From contig JBILJV010000003.1 of NCBI GenBank assembly GCA_044377005.1, forward strand, positions 1 through 64,000: a DNA stretch of 64,000 nt, written 5' to 3'. Every line of letters begins with the position of its first letter. Positions within the stretch are counted from its first letter, which is position 1. Shown one piece after another: positions 45,273-52,723 of the stretch. The translations under genes were made by a program, and so were the position numbers. The notes under the pieces are model-generated. The model saw only the letters and a list, made by a program, of their open reading frames with translations. It had not been told where the DNA came from and made no database searches. This DNA comes from JABMMZ01 sp044377005 (GTDB lineage Bacteria; Bacteroidota; Bacteroidia; NS11-12g; UBA955).

Positions 45273-45533
45273 ATGACAAACACGCAAATAGGAGAAAACT
45301 TGCGAATTTTAAGAATATTAAAAAATTATTCACAAGAAGGACTGGCAAATAAGTTAAGCAAAACACAAAATTGGCTCCTAAAAATAGAAAAAGGTGAGAT
45401 TGATATTCCATTAAGCTGTTTAACAGAATTATCTAAAGAATTGGGGGGTAGTTTGGATTTCATTATAACATTTGACAAAACACAAATACTTTATAAAGAA
45501 CCAAACATTCAACAAGATAAAACCCTCAACTAA
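45273..45533 (+). CDS. XRE-family DNA-binding regulator, truncated copy
   Basis: 86 residues, a small helix-turn-helix regulator. IGENLRILRILKNYSQEGLA then NKLSKTQNWLLKIEKGEIDI is the Cro/C1-type HTH, and PLSCLTELSKEL the closing helix. It is almost the same as the protein at 47015, but ends 13 residues earlier: CTCAACTAA here against CTCAACGAA there, a single G-to-T change making a stop. The lost part is a leucine-rich helix probably used for dimerisation. The A run just after the stop is also one base longer, so the reading frame has decayed. It could be a non-functional copy or a dominant-negative form. Confidence 0.8.
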   Translation: MTNTQIGENLRILRILKNYSQEGLANKLSKTQNWLLKIEKGEIDIPLSCLTELSKELGGSLDFIITFDKTQILYKEPNIQQDKTLN

Positions 45534-45572
45534 ATTTTACAATTACTAAAAAAAAATAGAAACCAAATTATA

Positions 45573-45600
45573 AGCTATAAAAAATAGAATCATGGCTATA
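45573..45600. promoter_or_regulatory. Paired AGCTATA / GGCTATA repeats, putative XRE operator, copy 1
   Basis: AGCTATA (45573-45579) and GGCTATA (45594-45600) are direct repeats exactly 21 bp apart, two helical turns, directly upstream of a TAnnTTTG core at 45604. The same pair with the same spacing follows the second XRE gene. A role as binding site is inferred. Confidence 0.45.
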
Positions 45601-45603
45601 GAT

Positions 45604-45611
45604 TACTTTTG
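45604..45611 (+). promoter_or_regulatory. Promoter -7 core upstream of the first cargo lipoprotein
   Basis: TACTTTTG matches TAnnTTTG; the lipoprotein ATG is 47 bases downstream. Confidence 0.5.
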
Positions 45612-45658
45612 TTATTGTTTTACATTAACTTGAGATTTGTAGTATTATTTAATATTTT

Positions 45659-46357
45659 ATGAAAAAACCAATCCAATACCTAAATTTTATCGTAGTATTT
45701 ATTTCAATTATCCTATTTGCTTGTGAAAAAAAAGATTATCAAAAACCTCAACCTAAACATGCAACTATTATATCATCAAGAATTGATATTAGAGGAGGTT
45801 TGGGGAATGAAGGATTAAAGCCAAATTATTGTAAAGATTGTGGAGACTCTGAGGATCCCTACTTTAAATGCAATTTTTCTAAAGATGATTGCGTATCAAT
45901 GATAGACGAAGAAGGTTATGAGACATGCCTTGCAACAATAATAAATGAATTCTCTAACAAAAAAAACCTTGATTATATTGTTGACTTAGATTTAGCTTAT
46001 TTAATAAGAGATTCATTTTTGATGAAATCTGAATTAGGTCAAACTTATCATACATATTATTATCATTTGGGAAAAGTTGCTTATGATAATAATTTGATCA
46101 ACATTAATACAATTCATAACTTTTATCAAATATATACACAAACAATCAATGCTATTGACCTCATTTACAATGGCAGCCAAAATTCAATACCATTTCCTAA
46201 TACTTATAAAAATGACATATTGAATTTAATTGACAATTTTAGAGCAAATACTTTAAATAAGGAAACACAATTGATTTTAAATAACATTGAAACCGATATT
46301 AAAGAATTTTCTGGATTAACAAAATATCAAGTATTGCATAAACTAAAGCTTCAATGA
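45659..46357 (+). CDS. Lipoprotein of unknown function, first cargo gene
   Basis: 232 residues with a lipoprotein signal peptide (membrane segment at about 8-24, lipobox ILFAC, Cys24). After a linker comes a cysteine cluster between about residues 58 and 92 (NYCKDCGDSEDPYFKCNFSK, then DDCVSM and YETCLATI), likely disulfide-bonded, and then a helical domain rich in Tyr and Asn (LGQTYHTYYYHLGKVAYDN, FYQIYTQTINAIDLI). I do not recognise a family. The stop overlaps the start of the next gene (ATGA), so the two form one translational unit behind the AGCTATA repeats. Confidence 0.6.
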   Translation: MKKPIQYLNFIVVFISIILFACEKKDYQKPQPKHATIISSRIDIRGGLGNEGLKPNYCKDCGDSEDPYFKCNFSKDDCVSMIDEEGYETCLATIINEFSNKKNLDYIVDLDLAYLIRDSFLMKSELGQTYHTYYYHLGKVAYDNNLININTIHNFYQIYTQTINAIDLIYNGSQNSIPFPNTYKNDILNLIDNFRANTLNKETQLILNNIETDIKEFSGLTKYQVLHKLKLQ

Positions 46358-46803
46358 TAAAAAATACTTTCAAAATTTTTATTTTACTATTAATCTTCAA
46401 TTCATGTTCAAAAAGTAATAAAATTTCATGTGGCAACTATTACACATCTAAACCAAGTGCTTCACAAAAAAAACACTTACTAAACGTATTTGGGAAAAAT
46501 TATTTTAAATATGCCCCATCTATGATGTTTGTTCTGAACTGTGACTCAACTTTTAAGTATGGCTTTTGCAACAAATTAATATCCAATAATGGCACTTGGA
46601 GTATAAAAGGAGAGTTTTTAGTATTGAATAGATATTTAACGAAAGATACTATGTTTTTATATTACCATAAAGACATGTTTTTATTTCCCTATTATGATCG
46701 TGACAGTATAGGTAGAATAGATACTATGTATGCTATTTTAACTAAAAAAGGAACATATTTTAAAGGCAAACTCAGTGATAGTATTTCTACCAAACCGAAA
46801 TAA
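46354..46803 (+). CDS. Small lipoprotein of unknown function, second cargo gene
   Basis: 149 residues with a lipobox near residue 18 (LIFNSCSKSNK). The mature part has FVLNCDSTFKYGFCNKLISN followed by NGTWSIKGEFLVLNR, the strand-turn-strand 'W-x-h-x-G-x-h-x-L' pattern of small Bacteroidota lipocalin-like lipoproteins, then a C-terminal YAILTKKGTYFKGKL. The function is unknown. It overlaps the preceding gene by four bases and is followed by the decayed terminator of the second module. Confidence 0.6.
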   Translation: MIKNTFKIFILLLIFNSCSKSNKISCGNYYTSKPSASQKKHLLNVFGKNYFKYAPSMMFVLNCDSTFKYGFCNKLISNNGTWSIKGEFLVLNRYLTKDTMFLYYHKDMFLFPYYDRDSIGRIDTMYAILTKKGTYFKGKLSDSISTKPK

Positions 46804-47014
46804 AAATTTAAAAAAAACAAAAAAACAAGTAAAATTATTTACTTACTTTTTTGTTATACCTCTTTTCTTTTGGTATTAAAATGATTTCAAAATACGCTCC
46901 TATTCCCGTTTCATAAAGTATTTAGGCACTTTCATAAAAAAAATAGTACTTTTCACAAAAATCGAATAAATAAAACTAAATAATCGGCTTGTTTTGTATA
47001 AACGACTGCTTATC

Positions 47015-47314
47015 ATGACAAACACTCAAATAGGAGAAAACTTGCGAATTTTAAGAATATTAAAAAATTATTCACAAGAAGGACTGGCAAATAAGTTAGG
47101 CAAAACACAAAATTGGCTCCAAAAAATTGAAAAAGGTGAGATTGATATTCCATTAAGCTGTTTAACAGAATTATCTAGAGAATTGGAGGTTAGTGTAGAT
47201 TTCATTATAACATTTGACAAAACACAAATACTTAATAAAGAACCAATCACTGAACAAGATAAAACCCTCAACGAAATTTTACAATTACTAAAAAAAATAG
47301 AAAACAAATTATAA
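47015..47314 (+). CDS. XRE-family DNA-binding regulator, full-length copy
   Basis: 99 residues from the ATG at 47015 (MTNTQIGENL); a TTG seven codons upstream is less likely because the copy at 45273 starts at the same ATG. The HTH is KLGKTQNWLQKIEKGEIDIP in context with NYSQEGLA before it. The protein continues past the copy-1 stop into NEILQLLKKIENKL, an amphipathic helix with Ile/Leu heptads that would form a dimer coil. This is probably a repressor acting on its own module; the target is inferred. Nearly all differences from copy 1 are near the C-terminus. Confidence 0.85.
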   Translation: MTNTQIGENLRILRILKNYSQEGLANKLGKTQNWLQKIEKGEIDIPLSCLTELSRELEVSVDFIITFDKTQILNKEPITEQDKTLNEILQLLKKIENKL

Positions 47315-47341
47315 GCTATAAAAGAGAGACTCATAGCTATA
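47314..47341. promoter_or_regulatory. Paired AGCTATA repeats, putative XRE operator, copy 2
   Basis: AGCTATA at 47314-47320 and 47335-47341 with a 21 bp period, as in copy 1, here with two identical repeats. The second lies within TAGCTATA, a near-palindrome, and touches the TATTTTTG core at 47345. Confidence 0.45.
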
Positions 47342-47344
47342 TAT

Positions 47345-47352
47345 TATTTTTG
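47345..47352 (+). promoter_or_regulatory. Promoter -7 core upstream of the third cargo gene
   Basis: TATTTTTG matches TAnnTTTG. It ends 8 bases before the ATG at 47361, so the transcript would be nearly leaderless. Confidence 0.5.
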
Positions 47353-47360
47353 TTGTTGCA

Positions 47361-48464
47361 ATGATTAATTTAGACTTTATAAAAATTATGATATGGATTT
47401 CAACAGTCCATATCATTTTTTTTTCTTTAAAAACTAATGGGCAAAATCCTATACAGTTTAAAGAATTTCCAAGTCAATTACTCCATGAATTTAATAATGA
47501 AGGTGAATCATTAGTAAAGAAATCAAATCAATTTTTATATATTATTGAATTAATTCAAGGTTCAAAGAAATTAAATTTGAACAGATTTAATTTTGAAACC
47601 ACCAATAACACAAGTAAAATTATTGATTTAAGTACTATTGATTTTGATGGCATCATTGATTTTCATATAGTTGATTCAACTATATACTTTTTATCAAATA
47701 ATGGTAAAAAGGTATTAATATTTAATGAGAATAGAAATCAATTAGAACAAGAAATCAAGGTCAATAACCCACACTCTACTCTTTTTGACTATTCAAAAAT
47801 TTATGTTTATAATAAAAATGTGTGCCTAATATACAACATTGACATAGCCTTAAAGTTAAATAATTATAGTAACTTTTTTATTGATTTATTAGATTCCCAA
47901 ACAAAAACTATTAACCCAATTTACAATCAATACTTAAATGCAAATGTATTCCAAGTCTCAAATTATCAGAATTTTTACTTTCAAGAAAACTATTGTTATT
48001 TAACAGAAATACTAACTGGCCAAACAATATCAATAAATTTAAAAAATGCCAAAACTGATACAATTTTTAAAAACATATTTGATAAAAACTATTCTAAAAC
48101 AAACAGAGTTTCAAAAATAGAAAAAGACAACATTAATATAAACTCATCGAATCTTTTAGATACTATTAATTATTTTTTTGACAATGAAATAATAACAACT
48201 AATTTAAATATTGATGCTAAAAAATTAGTCTTAATTACGAAAAACCATAAAAATCAATCCAAAACTATCTTTTATGAATTTAATTTAAACAGTGAAAAAT
48301 CAAGCACATTTTATATGACAAATGAATTTGATAGTTTAATTGATTATTCCCCCAAATTAAATCATGTTTATTATGATGGCAATAAATTTATCCAAGTTTT
48401 TAATATGTATGATTTTAAAACTAAACAAATCAATCTACACTATAAAGTATATCTGAAACTATAA
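47361..48464 (+). CDS. Secreted protein of unknown function, third cargo gene
   Basis: 367 residues with an N-terminal signal segment (FIKIMIWISTVHIIFFSLKT, cut near NGQNP). The rest is Asn/Lys/Ile-rich and built of regular short strands such as FLYIIELIQGSKKLNLNRF, IDFHIVDSTIYFLSNNGKKV and VCLIYNIDIALKL, with repeating 'h-x-h-h-x-N-N-G' turns that suggest a beta-propeller-like fold. No lipobox and no type IX CTD are visible. I do not recognise a family. It is single behind the second XRE module and its codon use is strongly AT-biased. Confidence 0.55.
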   Translation: MINLDFIKIMIWISTVHIIFFSLKTNGQNPIQFKEFPSQLLHEFNNEGESLVKKSNQFLYIIELIQGSKKLNLNRFNFETTNNTSKIIDLSTIDFDGIIDFHIVDSTIYFLSNNGKKVLIFNENRNQLEQEIKVNNPHSTLFDYSKIYVYNKNVCLIYNIDIALKLNNYSNFFIDLLDSQTKTINPIYNQYLNANVFQVSNYQNFYFQENYCYLTEILTGQTISINLKNAKTDTIFKNIFDKNYSKTNRVSKIEKDNININSSNLLDTINYFFDNEIITTNLNIDAKKLVLITKNHKNQSKTIFYEFNLNSEKSSTFYMTNEFDSLIDYSPKLNHVYYDGNKFIQVFNMYDFKTKQINLHYKVYLKL

Positions 48465-48586
48465 ACCCAAAATTAGTTTTCATAAAAGGTGACTTAACAC
48501 TAAGCCAATTATTATTTCGTTTATTCACTACATTTCTTAGATTAAACTAAATACAATTTAACCTAAAATATCCTGATATTTGCCTT

Positions 48587-49369
48587 ATGCAAAACCACGA
48601 AATAGACTACAAAATAATTGGAGAAGAGATGCAATGCGTTGAAATTGAGCTCGACCCACAAGAAACTGCCATTGGTGAAAGCGGAAGCTTTATGATGATG
48701 GACCAAGACATTCAAATGGAAACCATTTTTGGTGATGGAAGTGCCCAACAAAGTGGATTATTGGGAAAATTAGTTTCGGCAGGTAAGCGTTTATTAACTG
48801 GTGAAAGTTTATTTATGACTGCCTACACGAATACTGGTTATGGCAAAAAGAAAGTAACCTTTGCCGCTCCTTACCCCGGAAAAATCATCCCTATGGATTT
48901 GTCTCTTTTACAAGGTAAAATTATTTGTCAAAAAGATGCCTTTTTGTGTGCAGCTAAAGGAGTATCCGTGGGGATTGAATTTCAAAGAAAATTAGGCACA
49001 GGCCTGTTTGGAGGTGAAGGTTTTATTATGCAAAAATTAGAGGGAGATGGTTTGGCTTTTGTTCATGCAGGTGGACATGTGATGGAACGTGAACTTAAAG
49101 TTGGTGAACTTATTAAAATAGATACCGGTTGTATCGTTGGTTTTGAACAAACCGTCAATTATGACATTCAGTTTGTAAGAGGTATTAAAAATGTAATGTT
49201 TGGTGGCGAAGGTTTATTTTTTGCAACATTGCAGGGCCCTGGGAAAGTATGGGTTCAAAGTTTACCTATAAGTCGTTTGGCTTCCAGAATCATCAGTTAT
49301 GGTGGATTTAATAGAAAAGAAGAAGGTTCTATTCTTGGAGGATTAGGAAACCTATTGGACGGAAGATAA
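48587..49369 (+). CDS. AIM24 / TIGR00266 family protein
   Basis: 260 residues without a signal peptide. The family folds as a beta-rich double-psi-like trimer. Landmarks: YKIIGEEMQCVEIELDPQE, AIGESGSFMMMDQDIQMET, LTGESLFMTAYTN, KDAFLCAAKGVSVGIEFQRK and VWVQSLPISRLASRI. Relatives are widespread, often near tellurium-resistance or stress genes, but no biochemical activity is established. The length is typical. The gene appears monocistronic. Confidence 0.88.
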   Translation: MQNHEIDYKIIGEEMQCVEIELDPQETAIGESGSFMMMDQDIQMETIFGDGSAQQSGLLGKLVSAGKRLLTGESLFMTAYTNTGYGKKKVTFAAPYPGKIIPMDLSLLQGKIICQKDAFLCAAKGVSVGIEFQRKLGTGLFGGEGFIMQKLEGDGLAFVHAGGHVMERELKVGELIKIDTGCIVGFEQTVNYDIQFVRGIKNVMFGGEGLFFATLQGPGKVWVQSLPISRLASRIISYGGFNRKEEGSILGGLGNLLDGR

Positions 49370-49489
49370 AACACACTCTTTTTTCATTTTTACACTTTTT
49401 CTAACCCCTTCTTCTCCTCAAAAACTATTTGGGTTTAATAGGTTATTTAGGCAAAAAAAATTAATATTGCGTTAGTAAATAAAAGCATT

Positions 49490-50113
49490 TTGACAAAAAA
49501 AGAAAAGGTTCAATATATCATTCAAACGTTGGAGGAATTGTATCCAGAAACACCTGTCCCTTTAAATCACCACGATGCTTATACGCTTTTAATTGCAGTA
49601 TTACTTTCTGCTCAATGTACCGACGAAAGAGTTAATAAAATAACTCCCTTTTTGTTTGCAAAAGCAGACTCCCCTCAGCAGATGATTACCCTTACTGTTG
49701 AACAAATTCGTGAAATTATCAAACCATGTGGATTATCCCCAGCCAAATCTAAAGCTATATTTGAATTAAGTCATTTGATATTAAATCTCCACAATGGCGA
49801 AGTACCTGACAGTTTCGAAGCTTTAGAAACACTGCCCGGAGTCGGACATAAAACAGCCTCGGTAGTTATGTCTCAGGCATTTGGCGTTCCCGCTTTTCCA
49901 GTAGATACGCACATTCACCGCTTGGCCGAAAGATGGAAACTGAGTAACGGCAAAAATGTAACCCAAACAGAAAAAGACTTAAAAAGATTGATTCCAAAAG
50001 AATTATGGAACAAAATACATTTACAAATCATATTTTATGGTCGAGAATATTGTCCAGCACGAGGTCATCAGATAGACAAGTGTATTATTTGCAACAAACT
50101 TAATCAGAAATAA
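49490..50113 (+). CDS. nth: Endonuclease III (DNA glycosylase / AP lyase) with unusual Fe-S cysteine spacing
   Basis: 207 residues from a TTG start. The enzyme removes oxidised pyrimidines and nicks abasic DNA. LLIAVLLSAQCTDERVNK is the conserved N-terminal region; the helix-hairpin-helix LETLPGVGHKTASVVMSQAF carries the catalytic Lys, and FPVDTHIHRLAERW the catalytic Asp. The C-terminus has only three cysteines, Cys188, Cys198 and Cys201 (EYCPARGHQIDKCIICNK), where the E. coli enzyme has four in a C-x6-C-x2-C-x5-C [4Fe-4S] motif. lipB starts at the last base of this gene's stop (TAATG). Confidence 0.93.
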   Translation: MTKKEKVQYIIQTLEELYPETPVPLNHHDAYTLLIAVLLSAQCTDERVNKITPFLFAKADSPQQMITLTVEQIREIIKPCGLSPAKSKAIFELSHLILNLHNGEVPDSFEALETLPGVGHKTASVVMSQAFGVPAFPVDTHIHRLAERWKLSNGKNVTQTEKDLKRLIPKELWNKIHLQIIFYGREYCPARGHQIDKCIICNKLNQK

Positions 50114-50784
50114 TGAATGAATGTAATCTCATAGACGAAGGATTAATTGCTTATGAATTGGCTTGGATCAAACAGAAACAGCTTTTTAATGAATCTATTA
50201 CTTTAAAACTAGCAAATAAAAAACCCAAACACCACCTAATAGTATGTGAACATCCTCATGTTTACACCCTTGGCAAAAGTGCAGAAAAGAAAAACCTCTT
50301 ACTTAACAACAATCAGTTAAAAGACAAAAACATCGATTTATTTGAGATTGAACGAGGTGGAGATATTACCTATCATGGTCCCGGACAATTAGTCGTTTAT
50401 CCCATTTTTGATTTAGAACAATTGGGAATTGGTGTTAAACAATTTGTATTTAACATTGAGCAATGCATCATTAATACTCTTAGTTCACAAGGAATTGAAA
50501 GTGAACGGATAGATGGAAGAATTGGTATTTGGTTAGGAAAAGAAACCAAAAACGAAAGAAAAATAGCAGCCATAGGCATTAAATGCAGTCGACATGTTAC
50601 TATGCACGGCTTGGCTTTTAATGTGAACACCGATTTGAGTTTATTCAATAATATTATTCCTTGTGGAATTATTGACAAAGGGGTTACAAGTATCAAAAGT
50701 GAACTTGGTCGGGAAATTTCAATATTCGATATAAAAAAGAAAATGATCAAAGAATTTTCAACTATTTTTGAAGTCATTATTTAA
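50113..50784 (+). CDS. lipB: Octanoyl-ACP:protein N-octanoyltransferase
   Basis: 223 residues. The enzyme moves octanoate from ACP to the lipoyl domains of pyruvate dehydrogenase and related complexes. ERGGDITYHGPGQLVVYPIF is the substrate-tunnel motif. KIAAIGIKCSRHVTMHGLAF has the catalytic Lys, and FNNIIPCGI contains the nucleophilic Cys. The start ATG overlaps the nth stop, so it is translated by coupling. PdhB (31.3 kb) belongs to one of its target complexes. Confidence 0.95.
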   Translation: MNECNLIDEGLIAYELAWIKQKQLFNESITLKLANKKPKHHLIVCEHPHVYTLGKSAEKKNLLLNNNQLKDKNIDLFEIERGGDITYHGPGQLVVYPIFDLEQLGIGVKQFVFNIEQCIINTLSSQGIESERIDGRIGIWLGKETKNERKIAAIGIKCSRHVTMHGLAFNVNTDLSLFNNIIPCGIIDKGVTSIKSELGREISIFDIKKKMIKEFSTIFEVII

Positions 50785-50842
50785 AATCAATATATTTTAT
50801 TTATAATTAATATTTAAGCACAACAAACACACCCCATTAAAA

Positions 50843-51448
50843 ATGAAAAAAGGAACGATTATTTTATTATCAGTTTTAGGTTTTTTTGTATTAATAGCCT
50901 TTAACGGATGCAGTACATTTAACACACTTTCAACCAAAGACGAGGCAGTTACAGGACAGTGGCAACAAGTAGAAGTCGCATACCAAGCTCGTATGGATAA
51001 GACTAAAAACTTATTTGAAATTGTAAAAGGTGCAGCTGAATTCGAAAAACAAACATTAACTGAAGTTATCTCAGCAAGAAGCAAGGCAACATCCATCAAT
51101 ATTGATGCAAGCAATTTAACACCAGAAAAATTGGCTGAATTTCAAAAAGCACAAGATGCATTCGGAACTTCATTAGGCCGTTTGATGGCAGTAGCAGAAC
51201 AATACCCTCAATTACAAGCTGTAGGTGCGTTTAGAGATTTCCAAGCCCAATATGAAGGAATGGAAAACAGAATTGCAACCGAGCGCAGAAGATTCAATGA
51301 ATTTGCACAAGACTTTAACACATCAATAAGACGTTTCCCGAGAAATATTTGGGCTGGTATATTTGACTTCAATAGAAGAGGATATTTTGAATCAACTGAA
51401 GGTGCTGAAGTTGCTCCAGACATCAAATCGATGAGAGAAGGTAAATAA
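50843..51448 (+). CDS. LemA family protein
   Basis: 201 residues. An N-terminal membrane segment (about 5-22) is followed by an all-helical domain: DEAVTGQWQQVEVAYQARMD, LFEIVKGAAEFEKQTLTEVI, AVAEQYPQLQAVGAFRDFQA and NEFAQDFNTSIRRFPRN are LemA landmarks. The segment ends ALTFNGCSTF-like (residues 15-24: LIAFNGCSTF), so the Cys may be lipidated. LemA proteins are linked to envelope stress or protein turnover, but with no defined activity. The two TPM-domain genes follow at 14 and 8 bases, the common lemA-TPM operon. Confidence 0.92.
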   Translation: MKKGTIILLSVLGFFVLIAFNGCSTFNTLSTKDEAVTGQWQQVEVAYQARMDKTKNLFEIVKGAAEFEKQTLTEVISARSKATSINIDASNLTPEKLAEFQKAQDAFGTSLGRLMAVAEQYPQLQAVGAFRDFQAQYEGMENRIATERRRFNEFAQDFNTSIRRFPRNIWAGIFDFNRRGYFESTEGAEVAPDIKSMREGK

Positions 51449-51462
51449 ACCTTATTAAGAAG

Positions 51463-51900
51463 ATGAATATCAGGTCATTTTTTACGGATGAGCAAAGTAA
51501 GCTTATACAACAATCAATTGCAGATGCAGAACGTATGTGCAGCGGGGAAATCCGTGTGCATATAGATAAGTGGTGTAAAGGTGATGTAATGCAAAGGGCA
51601 AAAAACGTATTTGAAAAACTTAAAATGCATGAAACTTCTGAGCGCAATGGGGTATTGATATACATTGCCTTGGGAGATAAAAAACTAGCTATTTTAGGAG
51701 ATAAAGGCATCAATGAGAAAGTACCTGAAGATTTTTGGAATTTGGCTTATAGTAGCATGCGAACATTGTTTGCAGAGAACAATTACGCTAAAGGTTTGCA
51801 AATCGGCATAGGTATGGCTGGTGAGAAACTAAGAACCTATTTCCCTTATCAAAAAGACGATAAGAACGAATTAAGTAATGCAATCAGTTATGACGAATAA
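51463..51900 (+). CDS. TPM domain protein, cytoplasmic-type
   Basis: 145 residues without a signal peptide. The TPM (thylakoid/Psb32-like) domain spans nearly all of it: SIADAERMCSGEIRVHIDKW, NGVLIYIALGDKKLAILGDK, and FAENNYAKGLQIGIGMAGEK. It lacks the glycine-rich tail of its neighbour. The domain is associated with acid-phosphatase-like activity in plants and with membrane-complex repair; the bacterial role is unknown. It sits between lemA and the second TPM gene. Confidence 0.85.
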   Translation: MNIRSFFTDEQSKLIQQSIADAERMCSGEIRVHIDKWCKGDVMQRAKNVFEKLKMHETSERNGVLIYIALGDKKLAILGDKGINEKVPEDFWNLAYSSMRTLFAENNYAKGLQIGIGMAGEKLRTYFPYQKDDKNELSNAISYDE

Positions 51901-51908
51901 AATTATAT

Positions 51909-52709
51909 ATGCTAGTAAAAAATATTTTTAAGGCTTGTTTTAGCTATACCTTATCTTTATTGATTTTGTTTTTTGTTTCTCAAACTGTATTTGCCCAGTT
52001 TGATGGAATTCCTGATAAGCCTAATCCGCCCCGTTTAATCAATAACCTTTCACAAGAATTTCCTAATTTTTTCTCAGTAGAAGAAACGGCTATCTTGGAA
52101 TCTAAGTTAAAAGAATTGTCAAATACTAGTTCCAACCAAATCGTGGTGGTGGTGGTAGACGACTTGAATGACATGGAGCCATGGGCTTTTGCAACAGAGT
52201 TGGGGCAAAAGTGGGGAGTTGGACAAGGGAAGGAAGATAATGGCATTGTAATCTTAATTAAACCCACCAAAAGTGGAATTGGCAGGAAAACATTTATAGC
52301 TATTGGGTATGGTTTGGAAGGTGCAATACCTGATTTAACGGTAAATAGTATTATAGAGAATGAAATTAATCCCAATTTAAAAGAAGGAAGAAATTTTGAA
52401 GCCATAGACAAAGGCACCAATGTACTAATTGCCTTGGCAAAAGGCGAGTATAACTTCAATACTTATGAGAAATCTTTAAATAAGCTACCTGATAGTTTTA
52501 TTTTTATAACAATTTTTATTACCTTAGTACTAATCTTGTTATCCAGAAAAAATAAAGGTAGAGGAATGACCATCGGCAGCGGCGGTGTATTTATAAGTCC
52601 AATGCTTGGTGGTTTTGGTGGTGGATCTGACGGAGGAGGAAGTAGCGATGGTTTTAGCGGATTCGGAGGCGGTGGCTTCGGTGGTGGTGGTGCAGGTGGA
52701 AGTTGGTAA
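51909..52709 (+). CDS. TPM domain protein with C-terminal membrane helix and Gly-rich tail
   Basis: 266 residues with a signal peptide (FSYTLSLLILFFVSQTVFAQ). The TPM domain runs from about 38 to 175: ETAILESKLKELSNTSSNQI, PWAFATELGQKWGVGQGKED, NGIVILIKPT and RKTFIAIGYGLEGAIPDL. A membrane helix (FIFITIFITLVLILLSRK) is followed by a Gly/Ser/Phe-rich tail (GGFGGGSDGGGSSDGFSGFG and more), as in YgcG-like proteins. The tail probably lies in the cytoplasm, from the topology of one cleaved signal and one helix. It is the last gene of the lemA operon. Confidence 0.88.
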   Translation: MLVKNIFKACFSYTLSLLILFFVSQTVFAQFDGIPDKPNPPRLINNLSQEFPNFFSVEETAILESKLKELSNTSSNQIVVVVVDDLNDMEPWAFATELGQKWGVGQGKEDNGIVILIKPTKSGIGRKTFIAIGYGLEGAIPDLTVNSIIENEINPNLKEGRNFEAIDKGTNVLIALAKGEYNFNTYEKSLNKLPDSFIFITIFITLVLILLSRKNKGRGMTIGSGGVFISPMLGGFGGGSDGGGSSDGFSGFGGGGFGGGGAGGSW

Positions 52710-52723
52710 TTAAATAAAGTATT

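Larger units (their letters stand above)
45078..45611. repeat. Duplicated XRE module, copy 1
   Basis: This stretch recurs at about 46815-47352. Shared order: AAGTAA hairpin, a partly conserved leader (CGTTTCATAAA, GGCACTTTCATAAAAAA, TCGAATAAA), a nearly identical XRE gene, the AGCTATA repeat pair, and a TAnnTTTG core. Identity is highest in the coding part and lower in the leader. The cargo genes after each copy are unrelated by eye. Confidence 0.8.
46815..47352. repeat. Duplicated XRE module, copy 2
   Basis: Second copy of the 45078-45611 segment. Its hairpin is decayed (AAGTAAA / TTTACTT at 46827-46844 with a T run after it), the leader is moderately diverged, and the XRE gene is full length. 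The right end is the TATTTTTG core before the third cargo gene. Confidence 0.8.
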
